From the NCBI GenBank assembly GCA_963575745.1, contig CAUYUJ010002113.1:790001-854000 (forward strand): 64,000 bases of DNA. Reading direction: 5' to 3'. The notes beneath the pieces are model-generated. The model had not been told where the DNA came from and searched no databases. It saw only the letters and a list, made by a program, of their open reading frames with translations. Origin of the DNA: Prorocentrum cordatum. Taxonomy: Eukaryota; Sar; Dinophyceae; Prorocentrales; Prorocentraceae. The position numbers and the translations under genes are program-made. Of this stretch, positions 28,952 to 39,404 are shown piece by piece (the stretch's first letter is position 1; each line of letters begins with the position of its first letter).

Positions 28952-29798
28952 AGCCATCCTGTGGTGTTGGGTCCTCGTTTGTTGACGAGACAGCGCCCCG
29001 CGTCACTCCTTCCTTCCACCTTCCTTCCTCCTCAGGACTCCCGCTCCTCCCTCATCCCAGCCCTGCCTCTGCACTCCGAGAGTCCTTTGTGGCACACCCC
29101 TCGCACGCTTCGAGGCTCCAGAGGGAGCTCCACCGAGGGACCCACCGGGAGGGGGTTCTAAGCCACCACCACTCCCAATTCGTCACACCCCTCGAACGCT
29201 TCTAGGCCTCATACGGAACTGTACAGAAGGCCCCAGTGGAAAGGTCGGCATGCAACCACCGCGCCCATCCCGGCACACCCCTCACACATTTCGTAGCCTC
29301 ATAGGGAGCTTCACCGAGGGCCACAGTTGCAAGGTCCGCATGCCACCACGGCGCTCATCTCGGTACACCCCTCACACACTTCGTGCCCCCATCGGGAGAC
29401 CCAGTTCGGCACACCCCTCACACGTGTCGTGGCCCCACAAGGCGAATGCCCCAGTGGCGAGGTCCGCATGCCACCATCACACCCACTCCGGTACGCCCTC
29501 ACAAGTTTCGCAGCCCCACAGGGAGCTCCACCAAAGGCTCAAGTGGCAGATTCTGCATGCCACCACCCCACCTAATTTGGCACACCCCTCGCACGTGTCG
29601 TGGCCCCATAGGAGGCTCAATCGAAGGACCCAATGCCACGGTCCGCATGCCAACCTCTCGCCCTTCTCGGCACACCCCTTGCACGTGGCGTGGCATCATA
29701 GGGAACTCCACCGATGGACCCACTGCCAGGGTCCGCGGGCCGTCGCAGCGTTCATGCCGGCACTTCGGCACAGCCCTCCCGCGCGTCGTGGCCCAATA
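28952..29798 (+). repeat. SAT-A composite 1: leader and first part of 90-bp array
   Basis: Leader with CCATCCTGTGGTGTTGGGTC then CTCGTTT, a CCTTCCTT tract, then about eight diverged units of about 90 bp with TAGGGAGCTCCACCGA, GCATGCCACC and CGGCACACCCCTCACACG landmarks. The array is cut at 29798 by a transposon and resumes at 30636. Confidence 0.85.
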
Positions 29799-30635
29799 AC
29801 CTCATGCCCGTGAGAATAAACACTAGGGGATAATAAAGTTCGGGGTTCAGGGAGAGATAATAAAAGTAGCCCAGCAGACCTCAGCATAATCTCGAAGTAA
29901 GAGATGATCAAGAGGAGACCAAGCCGAGCACGTTTTGAGACATCCTTGGCGTTTAGTTTTCATAGAAATATCCTCAACAATGGCTTATCTCTCATGAAAA
30001 TTGTTTTTTGTAAGTGCTCGTGTAGGGTAGCTCATGTGCCTCATTTTCCACGGATAATCAAACCCAGGGATAAAAAAGTTCAGGCGAGCGTGGGGACAGA
30101 GAGACATATAAAAGAAGAAGAATACAGTAGAAGAATAATAAGGAAGAAGAAGAAGAGGAGAATAAGAAGAGGACGAAAAAAGGAAAAATCCAAAGTTCCA
30201 AATCTATCAATTTTAATTTACAAACGCTTTATGAACATTGATTTGTTTTAAGTGCTCGTGTAGGGTAGCTCATGTGCTTCATTTTCCATGGATAATCAAC
30301 CCCAGGGATAAAAAAAGTTCAGGCGAGCGTGAGGACAGATAGAAATATAAAAGAAGAAGAGGAAAGTATAATAATAATAAGAACATTGCTCGTTTCGTTT
30401 GAGTCTGCCTCCCAAAATTATTGGTTTCGCTTGACACATCCTGAAAAAGTGTGATCGCTTCGCTTGATGTTGCTATATCAACATCGCTTGATGTTGCTAT
30501 CTCAACATAGCGTTTCGAGGTGATAATGAAGTTCGGCCTCAGCGCTCGCAGCCCAATTTGAATTTTGTATAGGGCGACGATAATCAACTCTAAACACTGA
30601 AGGGGGGGGTCCCTTTATTATCATCGGCATGCGGT
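29799..30635 (+). mobile_element. TA-flanked transposon, copy 1 (837 bp), inserted in SAT-A
   Basis: Ends are ACCTCATGCCCGTGAGAATA and the inverse of ACCGCATGCCGATGATAATA (18 of 22 terminal bases pair), with TA outside both ends (29797-29798, 30636-30637). This is the hallmark of Tc1/mariner-type insertion. AT-rich in a GC-rich host. Contains two internal repeats of about 239 bp starting GTAAGTGCTCGTGTAGGGTA. About 97 percent identical by eye to 43181-44123 over the first 400 bp. No transposase motif seen, so probably non-autonomous. Confidence 0.85.
29904..30251 (+). CDS. Basic 115-codon frame inside the TA transposon
   Basis: Starts MIKRRPSRARFETSLAFSFH, carries CKCSC and a Lys/Arg/Glu-rich second half. 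The copy at 43286 keeps the frame with a few substitutions but ends differently because it has three internal repeats. No transposase or nucleic-acid-binding signature I can name. Could be incidental. Confidence 0.25.
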   Translation: MIKRRPSRARFETSLAFSFHRNILNNGLSLMKIVFCKCSCRVAHVPHFPRIIKPRDKKVQASVGTERHIKEEEYSRRIIRKKKKRRIRRGRKKEKSKVPNLSILIYKRFMNIDLF

Positions 30636-30740
30636 TAGGCTACAGAGCTCCACCAGAGGCCCCCAGTGGCAAGGGCCGCATGCCACCGCCGCGCACAAGT
30701 CGGCACACCCCGCGCACGCTTCGTGGCCCCAGTCTGGCGG
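30636..30740 (+). repeat. SAT-A composite 1, continuation after transposon
   Basis: GAGCTCCACCAGAGGCCCCC and GCATGCCACCGCC continue the 90-bp phase interrupted at 29798. Confidence 0.8.
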
Positions 30741-31009
30741 TGCTAACTTCTCAGGCCCCCCATAGGGTACCAGTCCGTCCCTCTGCTCGCCCCTCTCCTC
30801 CTGCTCACCCGCCTCGCGGCACTCGGAGCTGCACACGGCTGTGTCCCTCGCCAGGCTGACTTCAGCTGGGCTCTCGCTGGAATGGCGGACGCGGGTCTTT
30901 CACGGGGAGGCGCTTCCTGAGACGAAAAGTTCTGCGGGGACTCATTACCAGAGGACTTGGGGCGGGAGCGTGTAGTGCAGCATCGCTAACGCAGATTGAG
31001 TTTACCCTG

Positions 31010-31090
31010 GACCTCCTCCTCCTCCTGCTCCTCCTCCTCGTCCTCTTCCTCCCTCCTCCCAGTTAATTCCTCGGGCTTGTAAGCCATTCC
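31010..31090 (+). repeat. Short CTC tract
   Basis: CTCCTCCTCCTCCTGCTCC followed by CCTCCC words. Confidence 0.8.
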
Positions 31091-31960
31091 CTCAATCGCT
31101 CGACGATCCTGCAACTTTCATCAAAAGTCTCACAATCACACGGATGGGAGCCGGTCATTTTCAAAATTGGGCTTCCGCTCAAGCGCCACTAAGCATAGTC
31201 TTACACAGTCTTTTGCCCACGCGCCGCTGACAATCGCTTTACACAGTTGAAACACTTGCAACGATGGAGGGCTCGTCGGTTGTGCTCAAAAAAAGACTCT
31301 CACCTTAGCGCCGCGCGAATACGTCTTACCCTTCCCTTCCCCTTTCTTTCTCCTCCCCTTCCCCCTTCCCCTCCCTTGCTCCTTTTCCTGCTCCCCGTCC
31401 CCCTTCCCCTCTCACTCCTCTTTCCCCGCTCTCTCATGCGCCCCCTCCTCTCCTTTCTCTCCTCGCCTCCTGCCCCCCCTTCCCCTCCTGCCCCCTCTCC
31501 CTCCTCCATCCTCTTTCCTCGTCTGACTAGCAGGCTTGTTGGAAGGGTGAGGTGGGCGGTTCGCTCTCGCCTTCGCGCCGCGGACACTCGTCTCAAGAGC
31601 TTGCAACGGCTACAGGGATTGATGGCCCGTGACTTTCAAACTGGGGCTCTCGCCTCAATCGCGCACATTCGTCTCCAAAGCTCACAATCACAGGATGAAC
31701 AGCCAATTATTGCAAAAATGGCGCTCTCGCATCAAAGCCGAGGGCACTCGCTTCAAAACCGGTAGAAACTACACGGATGGAGGTTGACTCGGTTTCAAAA
31801 TGCGGCTCTCGCTTGAGAGATCCTCAAATTGCACGACCCGAAGTTCAAACACATGCAGCAATTACACGGATGGAAGGCGGATTCTTTTCAAGATGGGCCT
31901 CCAACTTTAGACTCCCGCAGGCATGATGATCATCCGCCAACGTGTTTGCATTGAGTGGGC
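31091..31960 (+). repeat. Degenerate minisatellite D, array 2
   Basis: Units with TTTCAAAATGCGGCTCTCGC, CACTCGCTTCAAAA and CACGGATGGAGG at 90-110 bp spacing, interrupted by a C/T-rich stretch at 31320-31520. Confidence 0.6.
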
Positions 31961-32094
31961 GTGTCAGAACGCTTGCTGTTGTCTTGGAGGGTTTTTAATG
32001 TTGTCTAGGGCTGACCCCCCCCCCCGCGCGCGCGTGCTTCGAATATCGTTCCCTCTGAAATTGATTACCGGGGTCCTTCCAAACGGGGAAAATT

Positions 32095-32620
32095 GCCTCC
32101 AAGACGGCTTCCAAGGCAATCAAGGTGACACCAAGACGGCCCAAGACGGCTCAAGACGGCCTCAAGAGGCTCCCAAGACGGCCCGAGAGGGCTCCAAGAG
32201 GCCCTCCAAGAGAGCCCGTGGAGGCTAAACACACGGATGTTCCGCAGGTCTCTGAAGGACGTTGCAATTCTCGCTCGTTTGGGCTTCCGACCGCCCAATA
32301 CGGCCCAAGAAACCCCCAATACAGCCCCAAGACAGCCTATGAGGCCACCAAGAGGACCCCAAGTAGGCGCAAGAGGACGCCGAGATCGCCAAAGAGGCTC
32401 CCAAGGAGGCCCCAAGACGGCGCCAGAGCGCTCCAATGAGGGCACGGAGACGGCCAGAGAGGCCTCAAAGACTGCCTCCGAAGGCGTCGTACGGGCCAAT
32501 CGCCCCCCCAAGACGGCCCAAGAGGCACCCAAGAGGCCCCAGGAGGCCCCCACGAGGCCCCCAAGAGGCCCTTCAGGAAGCTCCAAGGAGCCCCCCAGGA
32601 GGCCCCAAGAGGGCCCCAAG
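32095..32620 (-). repeat. Family E minisatellite, copy 2
   Basis: CCAAGACGGCC, CCAAGAGGCCC and related words every 10-16 bases, the reverse complement of 10780-11090 and 38110-38720. Confidence 0.7.
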
Positions 32621-32829
32621 ATGCTTTCTCCTCCTCGTCATTTGTTTCTCAAATTCCTCTTCCTCCTCCTCCTCCTTCTCCCCCACCGCGCGGACGAAGA
32701 CGATGTCGGGATCACGATCCTCCCCAAGTCAGACCACTCGCTGAACTGCAGCGGGGTGTGAACTCGACCGACTTCCTACCGCGCGGGCGAAGGCGAGGTC
32801 GAATTCACGGCCCGCCTTTAGGAATTGCG

Positions 32830-33010
32830 CTGCTCCTGCACTCAGTCTCCTTTCTGCAGCGCTGTTGTACAAGCATTGTGACGGGGTTTTCCGCAGGCAG
32901 CTGGCTAGCTTCAACTGGTGCAACCCTTCATTGAAACGGTGCCCTTGAAATGGCAAATCCTTTTTCGGAACGTGGCTGTCGCTAGAGACTTCCCTGAACT
33001 TTCACCTTCT
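32830..33010 (+). repeat. Degenerate minisatellite D, fragment
   Basis: Contains GAAATGGCAAATCC and GTGGCTGTCGCTAGAGACTT, faint matches to D units. Confidence 0.35.
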
Positions 33011-33389
33011 GCCTCTCCGCGTTGCCTTTAGCTCGGAAATTGGATGGAGTACCCTTCACAAAACGGAATATTGCCTGAACGGCAGGACAACTGGACGCTT
33101 GTCATTCAAGCGGGGTGCTTCGGGCAGTGGAATACTTGCAGGGACTTATGAAGTGGAGACTTGGGACGGGATGGTGTATTGCACCATCGCTGATGCATTT
33201 GGGGGTTGTTCTGATCTCTTCTTCTCCCCCCTTCCCTTCATGCCCTCCCTCCCCCTCCTCCTCCCATCTCCCTCTGTCTCCCTCCTCCCCCTTCGACTCC
33301 CTCCTCCCCCACCATGCCCAAGAGCAGAACGCCCCAGTCCGAGCAGCCTGAGTGTCCTTCTTGTACGAGGGCTTCCCGTGGTTTTGTCC

Positions 33390-33773
33390 CACTGCGGTGA
33401 AGGAGCCGCGGACAATGGCGCCGACGGTGGCGTGGGCGCAGCCGCTGACGCTCAGCTGGGAAGCGTTAGCGGCGGCACCGCCTGCGGATGGAAGGGGCGG
33501 GGGGGAAGGAGAAGCTAGATGTGATCGCGCCATATCGGACATCCTGGGCCTCCCGTCCACCCCTTTCCATTGCGCTGAGTTTCTCCATCCGCCGACGGGA
33601 GTCCTCGTGAACCTAGATCACCAAATGCCCTCAACGTGTGATGCGCAATCAGAAAAGGGGAGCTGTGCATGCTGGAGAAAATGGCGGATGACGAGGAGGA
33701 TTCGCAGGAGGAAGAAGAAGATGAGGAAGGAAGGGGCGGAGGAGGAGGAAGATGATGAGGAGGAGGAGGAGGG

Positions 33774-33806
<33 letters not shown>

Positions 33807-34010
33807 CGAGCGGGGGGAGCAGGATGACCAGGATAATGCGGAAGAGAAAGGAGGGGGTCGGCAACGACGAGGAAGGAATCGGATACAGACATGCGGCCCG
33901 CGATGGGGCGAGAGCGCCATTCCGAACGACGGGGGCACAGCACCGATCCTGAACTGTGAAGTGCTGCAGGGGGAGCACCATGCATGATAGGCCGAGAACG
34001 TTCTGATCGG
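33390..34010 (+). repeat. Dispersed repeat S, copy 2
   Basis: Matches 3100-3690 in landmark order. Includes a (CAG)n run of about nine units at 33777-33803 and GAGCGCCATTCCGAACGACG at 33913. Confidence 0.6.
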
Positions 34011-34700
34011 AGAAAGCATGATCGAAAGTCGACTCGGGACTGTCCTGTGAGCAACTATCGAAAGCTGTAGGCCAGCGAAACTAAGAAAACATTTGGGCTA
34101 ATATCTGATGGTAGCTGAGTAACTGCAAAGGAGGTCGGTTCGACCGAGGAGCAAGATTGGGCATGACGAAGGTGAGGTGGTGGAGGTGGATCAAAGGGGA
34201 AGCCGGAGGGGGATGGGGATTGACCTGGAAGGGTGCCGAAGAGGTGCACGGGGAGCAGGAGGAGCGACTGGAGGTGGCAGTTGTGCGGACGAGAGGGGGG
34301 AGCATGAGCCAGGGCAGGGATGGAGGGACGGGATGGAGGAGCGTGGGGAGAAGCCAGGAGGAGGCGCCGCAGGCTCAGCCTGCCAGGGGGGGATGCATCG
34401 ACCCCCAGTCGCCCGCTGATCGCCGATATGGGGCCCGATGGCCCACGTGCGGTTTCGCCCTCGGGGGCCCGCCGCCGATCTATGCCGATCTAGGGTCAAC
34501 TCTCAGGATAAGGACGCACGACCAGGATGCAGGGGCCTTGGAAGGCCAGGTCGACACTCTGCGGGCGGGGCGCGCCCAGCGAAGGCGGCCAGGATGGGCC
34601 GACGGGGAAGGCCGAAAACCTCGGGACGACTGCATCGGCGATGCAAGGTCAAGTCCAGATCGATGCTTCCCCCCCCCCCCCCCCGAGACGCTTCCCCTCC
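34011..34700. other. Unassigned GC-rich sequence
   Basis: Contains a C-run at 34669-34684 and GATCGCCGATATGGG words like those near 24245. No gene called. Confidence 0.4.
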
Positions 34701-34704
34701 TCAC

Positions 34705-34789
34705 GTGGCTCCCGAGGGGGCCGACAGGCCGCGGGGGCCGCAGTCGCCTCTGTCGTGCTGCTGCTGCGGCGGCTGCTGGCGCGCCTTCT
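34705..34789 (-). CDS. Exon-like segment, Gln/Pro-rich
   Basis: Minus strand: CTTTCCGCTGTGCAG acceptor, two bases, then KARQQPPQQQHDRGDCG and on to a GTGAGG donor. A GC-type donor after GACAGAG would shorten it and end in the phase exon a needs. Its incoming phase fits the 35773-35817 candidate, giving QQQ-E-KARQQPP. Confidence 0.3.
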
Positions 34790-34914
34790 CTGCACAGCGG
34801 AAAGCGGTGCTGCCACTTGTCATCAGCTCTCGTCGGCATATCCTGAACCTCTTTCCCTGCAGCTGCCTCTGCTGCTGTCTCTTCCCATCTTCCTCATTCC
34901 TCCCCACCTCCCTG

Positions 34915-34975
34915 ACCTCCTCCTCCTCCTCCTCCTCATTTTCCCCCTCCTCCTGCTTCCCTCCTCCACCTGCTC
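34915..34975 (+). repeat. CTC-rich tract
   Basis: CTCCTCCTCCTCCTCCTC followed by CCTCCTGC words. Confidence 0.85.
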
Positions 34976-35247
34976 GAGATCGGAGTTAATCGAGCTTCCA
35001 GGCGAGTGTGGGACATTTGGCGCAATATCACGTTGCTCAGCGTGGCCTTCAAGGGTACTGCAAATCCCTCAGCATTTGCTTTCGAACTTGGTGGTTCTAT
35101 TGACAGCTGCCGCGGGCATACGTAGAATGGTGTGGCTGTTGGCTACTTACGTCCGTGGGTAACTGAGCCTCTGGAAGTCCTGATTGCCGCAACGGCTGGA
35201 CGGGGCTCCAACCACTGGTCAAGAGATCCGGGCGCAGCTAACATAGA

Positions 35248-35445
35248 TTAGGGACCCGTGGATCTGGCACGTGGGCGCCAAATCCATGGATCGGGGAAAG
35301 ATCCCCCCGAAGCATGGTAGCATCGCCGCCTCATTTGACAACGAAGCGCGCCGACTCTGCACGGGAGAGCGCCGATTCTGTGCGGAAGCGGGGCCCGTCG
35401 CCTGTCCATGCGTTTTGATCCATGTTTGCGCTTCCTTGAGAGACG
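35248..35445 (+). repeat. Dispersed repeat M, copy 3
   Basis: GTGGATCTGGCACGTGGGCG, GGGGAAAGATCCCCCCGAAG and GAAGCGCGCCGACTCTGCA in the order of copies 1 and 2. Confidence 0.75.
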
Positions 35446-35552
35446 TTGTCAGGGCGGGGCTCACAATCTGGCTTCCAGCGGGTCCGGGAGGCGATTGCCA
35501 GAGGATCAGAACGAGGTCGAAAGACAAAAAGATAACCAGGAGAACGGGGGGC

Positions 35553-35581
35553 GAGCGAGAGCGAGAGAGAGAGAGAGAGAC
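35553..35581 (+). repeat. (GA)n microsatellite
   Basis: GAGAGAGAGAGAGAGAGA run. Confidence 0.9.
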
Positions 35582-35772
35582 ACAGAGGAAGAGGGAGGCA
35601 GACAGGAGGGGGATCTGGAGAGGATCGGGAGAGGGCACTGGTCCTCATCATCCCTCCTGCTCCTCCTCATCCTCGAATGGAAGAGGGCCCCGGAGGTCAA
35701 AAGAGGCCAGATCAGCATACAGGCGGAGTGGTGGAGCAGGGAAAAAAGGAGGAGAGCACAGGCAGCGCTGAC

Positions 35773-35817
35773 CTTGTTGCTGCCGTTGCTGTTGCTGCTC
35801 CTTCTCTTCCTTACCCC
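35773..35817 (-). CDS. Exon-like segment, Gln-rich
   Basis: Minus strand: GAGGGCAATTCCAG acceptor, then GKEEKEQQQQRQQQ with two leading bases and one trailing base, then GTCAGC after AAG (GT donor). In phase with 34705-34789 across a 983-bp GT-AG intron. Confidence 0.3.
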
Positions 35818-35829
35818 CTGGAATTGCCC

Positions 35830-36246
35830 TCATGGCCCCCCGAAACCAGTTGGACTCCCTGAAACTCCCCTCTCCAGCGGCTCTCCTTCACTCTCCAAAT
35901 CTCTGATCGAATGAGCTGTGAAACGAACATGTACAATCAGTATGGTCCACCAGTCTGCCTCGCCACTGGGCGCAAGTCTGAGTGACCAAGGCAACGTAAT
36001 CTTGAATCCCCGCGGCCAGGGCAGGTCCCGTCTCAACAACTGCACCCACTGCTGCACAAAACCATTCGCGCAAAACTGTGACAACTGTCGTGGGAGCCCC
36101 GTAAAGTAAGCCGCACACCTCAGGCACGTCACCACAGGCAGAGAAGTCTTGATTCTTTCGGCAGCGTGCAGGGTGTGAGGGCTGGGGGTCACGACCTTAG
36201 TTACTGTAGGTGACAATCCAAAATGAACCCGCCGCAAGAAACCCAA
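35830..36246 (-). pseudogene. Possible downstream part of a retroelement reading frame
   Basis: Minus-strand frame with HTLHAAERIKTSLPVVTCLR then CAAYFTGLPRQLSQFC, giving a Cys-x2-Cys...Cys pattern. It lies on the same strand and downstream of the RNase H remnant at 36910-37290, so I read it as a further piece of one decayed element. Another frame (CGDVPEVCGLLYGAPTTVV) is also open, so the assignment is weak. Confidence 0.3.
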
Positions 36247-36421
36247 AAATTTGAATCCAGGGCTGGTTTCTTAGACTTCGGCTGCAAGCGAAGAAACCCA
36301 GGGCACGCTGACCCGAACTGCGTCTTGATCGCTTGCGTTGTGTCATTTGGTATCAAGGAGCCCACCGCGCCAACGCCCACGAATGCCTACAGCCTTGAAC
36401 GTCGAACGCAAGATAAAGAAA

Positions 36422-36618
36422 CTCGGGCCGGGCGAAAGGGGGGGATAGCAAAGGGGGGGGTTGAGAATCAGCTCACGTAGCTGATTTTCCCGGCGCCTCC
36501 CAGCGCCGGAGGCGGCTATGTATCGAGGAATGGGCCCCTCGGTGGTGCCGAAACCAGCTACATGCAGCAGATTTCGTAACCCCCCCTTTCCCAAACCCCC
36601 CCTTTCGCCCGACCCGAG
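36422..36618. mobile_element. Foldback element with about 50-bp G-rich arms
   Basis: CTCGGGCCGGGCGAAAGGGG at 36422 pairs with CCCCCTTTCGCCCGACCCGA ending 36617. The centre holds a CCGGCGC/GCGCCGG hairpin. Inserted within the retroelement remnant. Confidence 0.8.
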
Positions 36619-36742
36619 AAACAAAGGGCACCCTGCAGTCTGGCTGTATCGTCTAAACGCACAGACGGGGTCAGGGCCGCACAAGACCCTCTGGGTTCTT
36701 TCTATCAAATACATAGGCACCGTCCAAGCAATGCGAGGTATA

Positions 36743-36904
36743 TGAAGGGGCCCCAGGACACACAATTAAATACACACAAATAAAAAGATCTCCCATATTT
36801 TCCCATATTTTCTGGGTTTTTGTCATCCCCCCACTTCCCATATTTTCCCATATTTTCCGGGGAATCGAGGATTAATTGTGTCTGTGTGTTTCTTTTCCTC
36901 CTGA
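36743..36904 (+). mobile_element. T5 element, copy 1 (162 bp) with 5-bp target duplication
   Basis: Begins TGAAGGGG and ends TCCTGA, with GTATA directly repeated at 36738-36742 and 36905-36909. Inside are two CCCATATTTTCCCATATTTT blocks and GATTAATTGTGTCTGTGTG. The same element with different 5-bp duplications is at 50986-51142 and 53615-53775. Confidence 0.85.
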
Positions 36905-36909
36905 GTATA

Positions 36910-37290
36910 CCCGTTCCAGCGGGCCCCGTGAGCCTGGCGGCCCGCGGATAAAACCAGCAGCCTCTCGGGGCCCTGGGCGCTCTGTTTTAAGTCTCCAACA
37001 AGGTCCTTGGCTTTATGGCAAAAACAAACACACCAGCCATGCCTCCTGCCAGGAAGACCCAGACAACTCAGATCCAAATGATGCCTGGCCATGTGCGCCA
37101 TCTCGGGAAGTAGTGTGGCCCCGTTATCAGCGTACTCATCGGCTTTGTCATTACCTAGTTTGTGCAGGTCTAGCTGCGACAATTGCATCATCTCCGACAT
37201 GAGCTTTCACCGTATTCAGAGACCAATCTGGGCACGTCCTGGCGAGAGACGGGCACCTTCCGTATTTCACTGAGCGGCGATCTGGCGCTC
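36910..37290 (-). pseudogene. RNase H remnant of a reverse-transcriptase-type element
   Basis: The minus strand reads NTVKAH in one frame (about 37220-37200), then after a frame change QLDLHKLGNDKADEYADNGA (about 37185-37115). The K-A-H followed by G-N-D-x-A-D-x-x-A-x-x-G-A pattern is the C-terminal signature of RNase H domains in non-LTR and related retroelements. No catalytic N-terminal part was found. The frameshift and two inserted small elements downstream show it is dead. A further open segment (LQALEHFEAEEGAEPF) lies upstream at 37.3-37.4 kb. Confidence 0.6.
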
Positions 37291-37714
37291 GTGGACGCCC
37301 GCCGGTCCCGCGGGCCTGCAGAGAAGGCCTCACAGTCGAGGTGCAGCCCGAACGGCTCTGCACCTTCCTCTGCCTCAAAATGCTCCAGGGCCTGGAGCCC
37401 TCTACCCCGCTCCTCTGGACCCTCCCTCCTGCTCATCCTCCCATCTCTTTCCCCCTCTGATCGGGGCCAGCGAAGAGACAGCCTGCGAGAGAGCGCGGCC
37501 TGCCAAGACCCCTATCGGGGCCACCTGATACATGTCAGGAACGCTGGACGGGAGGAGCCTCTGCCCGAGCTCTGCATCCCCCGTCTTCCGATCTTCCTCC
37601 ATCTCCTCATCTTCCTCCTTCCGCTCCGGCTCCTCCTCCGCCCCTCCTCGAAAGCGAGCGAGCGAGCAACCATTGCGGAGCCTATCTAAGGCGAGGCGAT
37701 CGAGGCCATGGCTT

Positions 37715-37773
37715 CTGTACGCGTATATATATGTATATATATATATATACGTATACATGCATACATACATACA

Positions 37774-37805
<32 letters not shown>

Positions 37806-38005
37806 CATACACATACACATACACATACACACATACACCCATACACATAAATGTACACATACACATACACGCATGCACATACACATGTACACACATGCAC
37901 ACATACACACAGACACACATACACATACACATACACATACTCATACACATACACGTACCGATATGCATACATATGTATGTACATAAATGCACACATATAC
38001 ACATA
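37715..38005 (+). repeat. (ATAC)n/(ACAT)n compound microsatellite
   Basis: TATATATA start, about eleven CATA units, then degenerate ACACATAC words. Tyr/His/Ile/Thr and Val/Cys/Met/Tyr frames are artefacts. Confidence 0.95.
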
Positions 38006-38109
38006 CATGTTCACTGTTTCTCTGATTCCTCGGTTACGGCGCCGTGCGAATTGGCTCGCTCGATCGGGCTGGGACGGATATGCCGCGCTGTCGTTTTTTG
38101 TTTTCAGTT

Positions 38110-38720
38110 TGGAGGTCAGAGCTACTGGGGCCTGTCAGGACTCTGTGGGCATCTCGGGAACCCTTCGGGGGCCTTCGGGAGCGGGTGGCCTAATGGGGCC
38201 TCTGGGGGCCTGCTGGCGGTCCTGGGGGCCCTTTTGGGGCGGAGGGCTCGGAATCTCAATTCGAGCCCCCCCTCTTGCACCCCTCTGAAGGCCCTCAGAA
38301 GGCCCTCTGAGGGCCCTCTGGGCCGTCTTCGGCGCTTCGTGGGCTGTCTTGGGGCCCTCTTAGGGGCGTCTCGGGGTCCTCTTGGAGGCCCCTTGGGCCG
38401 TCTTGAGATGATCTGGGAGGCCTTTTCGGCCGTCTTGGACGCTGTGAAAATCGAGGAGTCGCATATAGAACAAAAACATGTTCTCTACATGAATGGCACG
38501 GTTGTTGGCTCTTGGAGCTCTTTTGGGAGGGCCTTCGAAGCCTTTGGGCGTCTTAGAGGCCTCTTGGCCAGTCAAGAGACCATCTGGAGCGTCTTGGACC
38601 GATTGCTCGGCGAATCGGGGCCCTCGTGGACCGTCTGAAAAGCTTCGTGGAGCCCTCTTGGCCAATCTTGGGGCCCTCTTGGGGCACTTGGGGGCCGTCT
38701 TGGGCTCCTCCAAGGGCGCT
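38110..38720 (+). repeat. Family E minisatellite, copy 3
   Basis: GGGGCCCTCTTGGGGC, GGCCGTCTTGG and similar words at 12-18 base spacing around a non-repetitive centre at 38440-38500. Confidence 0.7.
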
Positions 38721-38875
38721 CCCGACCCACCCGGGCCGCGAAGATCAAAGCAGATCTGCTTCTGCGTATATAGGTACCCAGTGTATTAGCACAACATATA
38801 CATAGAGGGAAAATGCAGACGCGCTGCGAGACATACGGCTGCCTCTCTCGAGGGGAAGCCGGAGGCAGCGCAGGC

Positions 38876-38901
38876 CTGTTGCTGCATGAGCTGCGCCAAA
38901 C
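38876..38901 (-). CDS. Short exon-like segment, Met/Gln
   Basis: Minus strand: CTCGCCGCCCCCGCAG acceptor, two bases, LAQLMQQQ, then GCCTGC after CAG (GC donor). Only 26 bases. The incoming phase fits the 52392-52443 candidate. The acceptor ends in the same CCCCCGCAG as the 4949 exon. Confidence 0.2.
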
Positions 38902-39024
38902 CTGCGGGGGCGGCGAGCTGCGCTCCCGCGGCGCGGGGTACGACGGGGCACCGGTGAGGAATGCGAAGAGCGAGCGAACGAGCGACTGCCACTGCGGACG
39001 ACAAACGCCCAGGCCTGGCCAATC

Positions 39025-39235
39025 GACGTTCGACGGACCCGGGTCACTGCAAGCCCGGGCAAGCCAGGCCTTGCAGGAGCCTGCAAGATCCTGCAAGACC
39101 CTGCAGGATCCTGCACCCAGGCCGGGGTCATTGCGACCCCTGGCCCTGCAGGATCCCGCAAGATCCTGCGCTCCGACTGACCCCCGTGTGCCTTGACCCC
39201 CGTCTCTTGAGCCCCGAGCCGAGGCGAAGTGAACG
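39025..39235 (+). repeat. Dispersed repeat I, copy 1
   Basis: GACCCGGGTCACTGCA, several GCAGGATCCTGCAAGATCCT words and TTGACCCCCGTCTCTTGAGC. Homologous to 51733-51935. Confidence 0.75.
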
Positions 39236-39404
39236 ACACCGGAGCCTGTGGATCTGTGGATCACGCCAGCCCCTGCGCCGCGAGAAGCATACAGAACCAA
39301 ACAAATACCAATTGTGTGGGTGGTGGTGCGGGGTGAGGGGGGGCAAGACAATATCAATGATACGCCACCGTTGGGAACGCATCAATGTGTTGCTGCTGAT
39401 GCAG

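Noticed and set aside
36743-36904. Solo LTR
   Set aside because: Starts TG and has a 5-bp duplication, but ends GA rather than CA and has inverted-repeat-like termini, so the class was left open.
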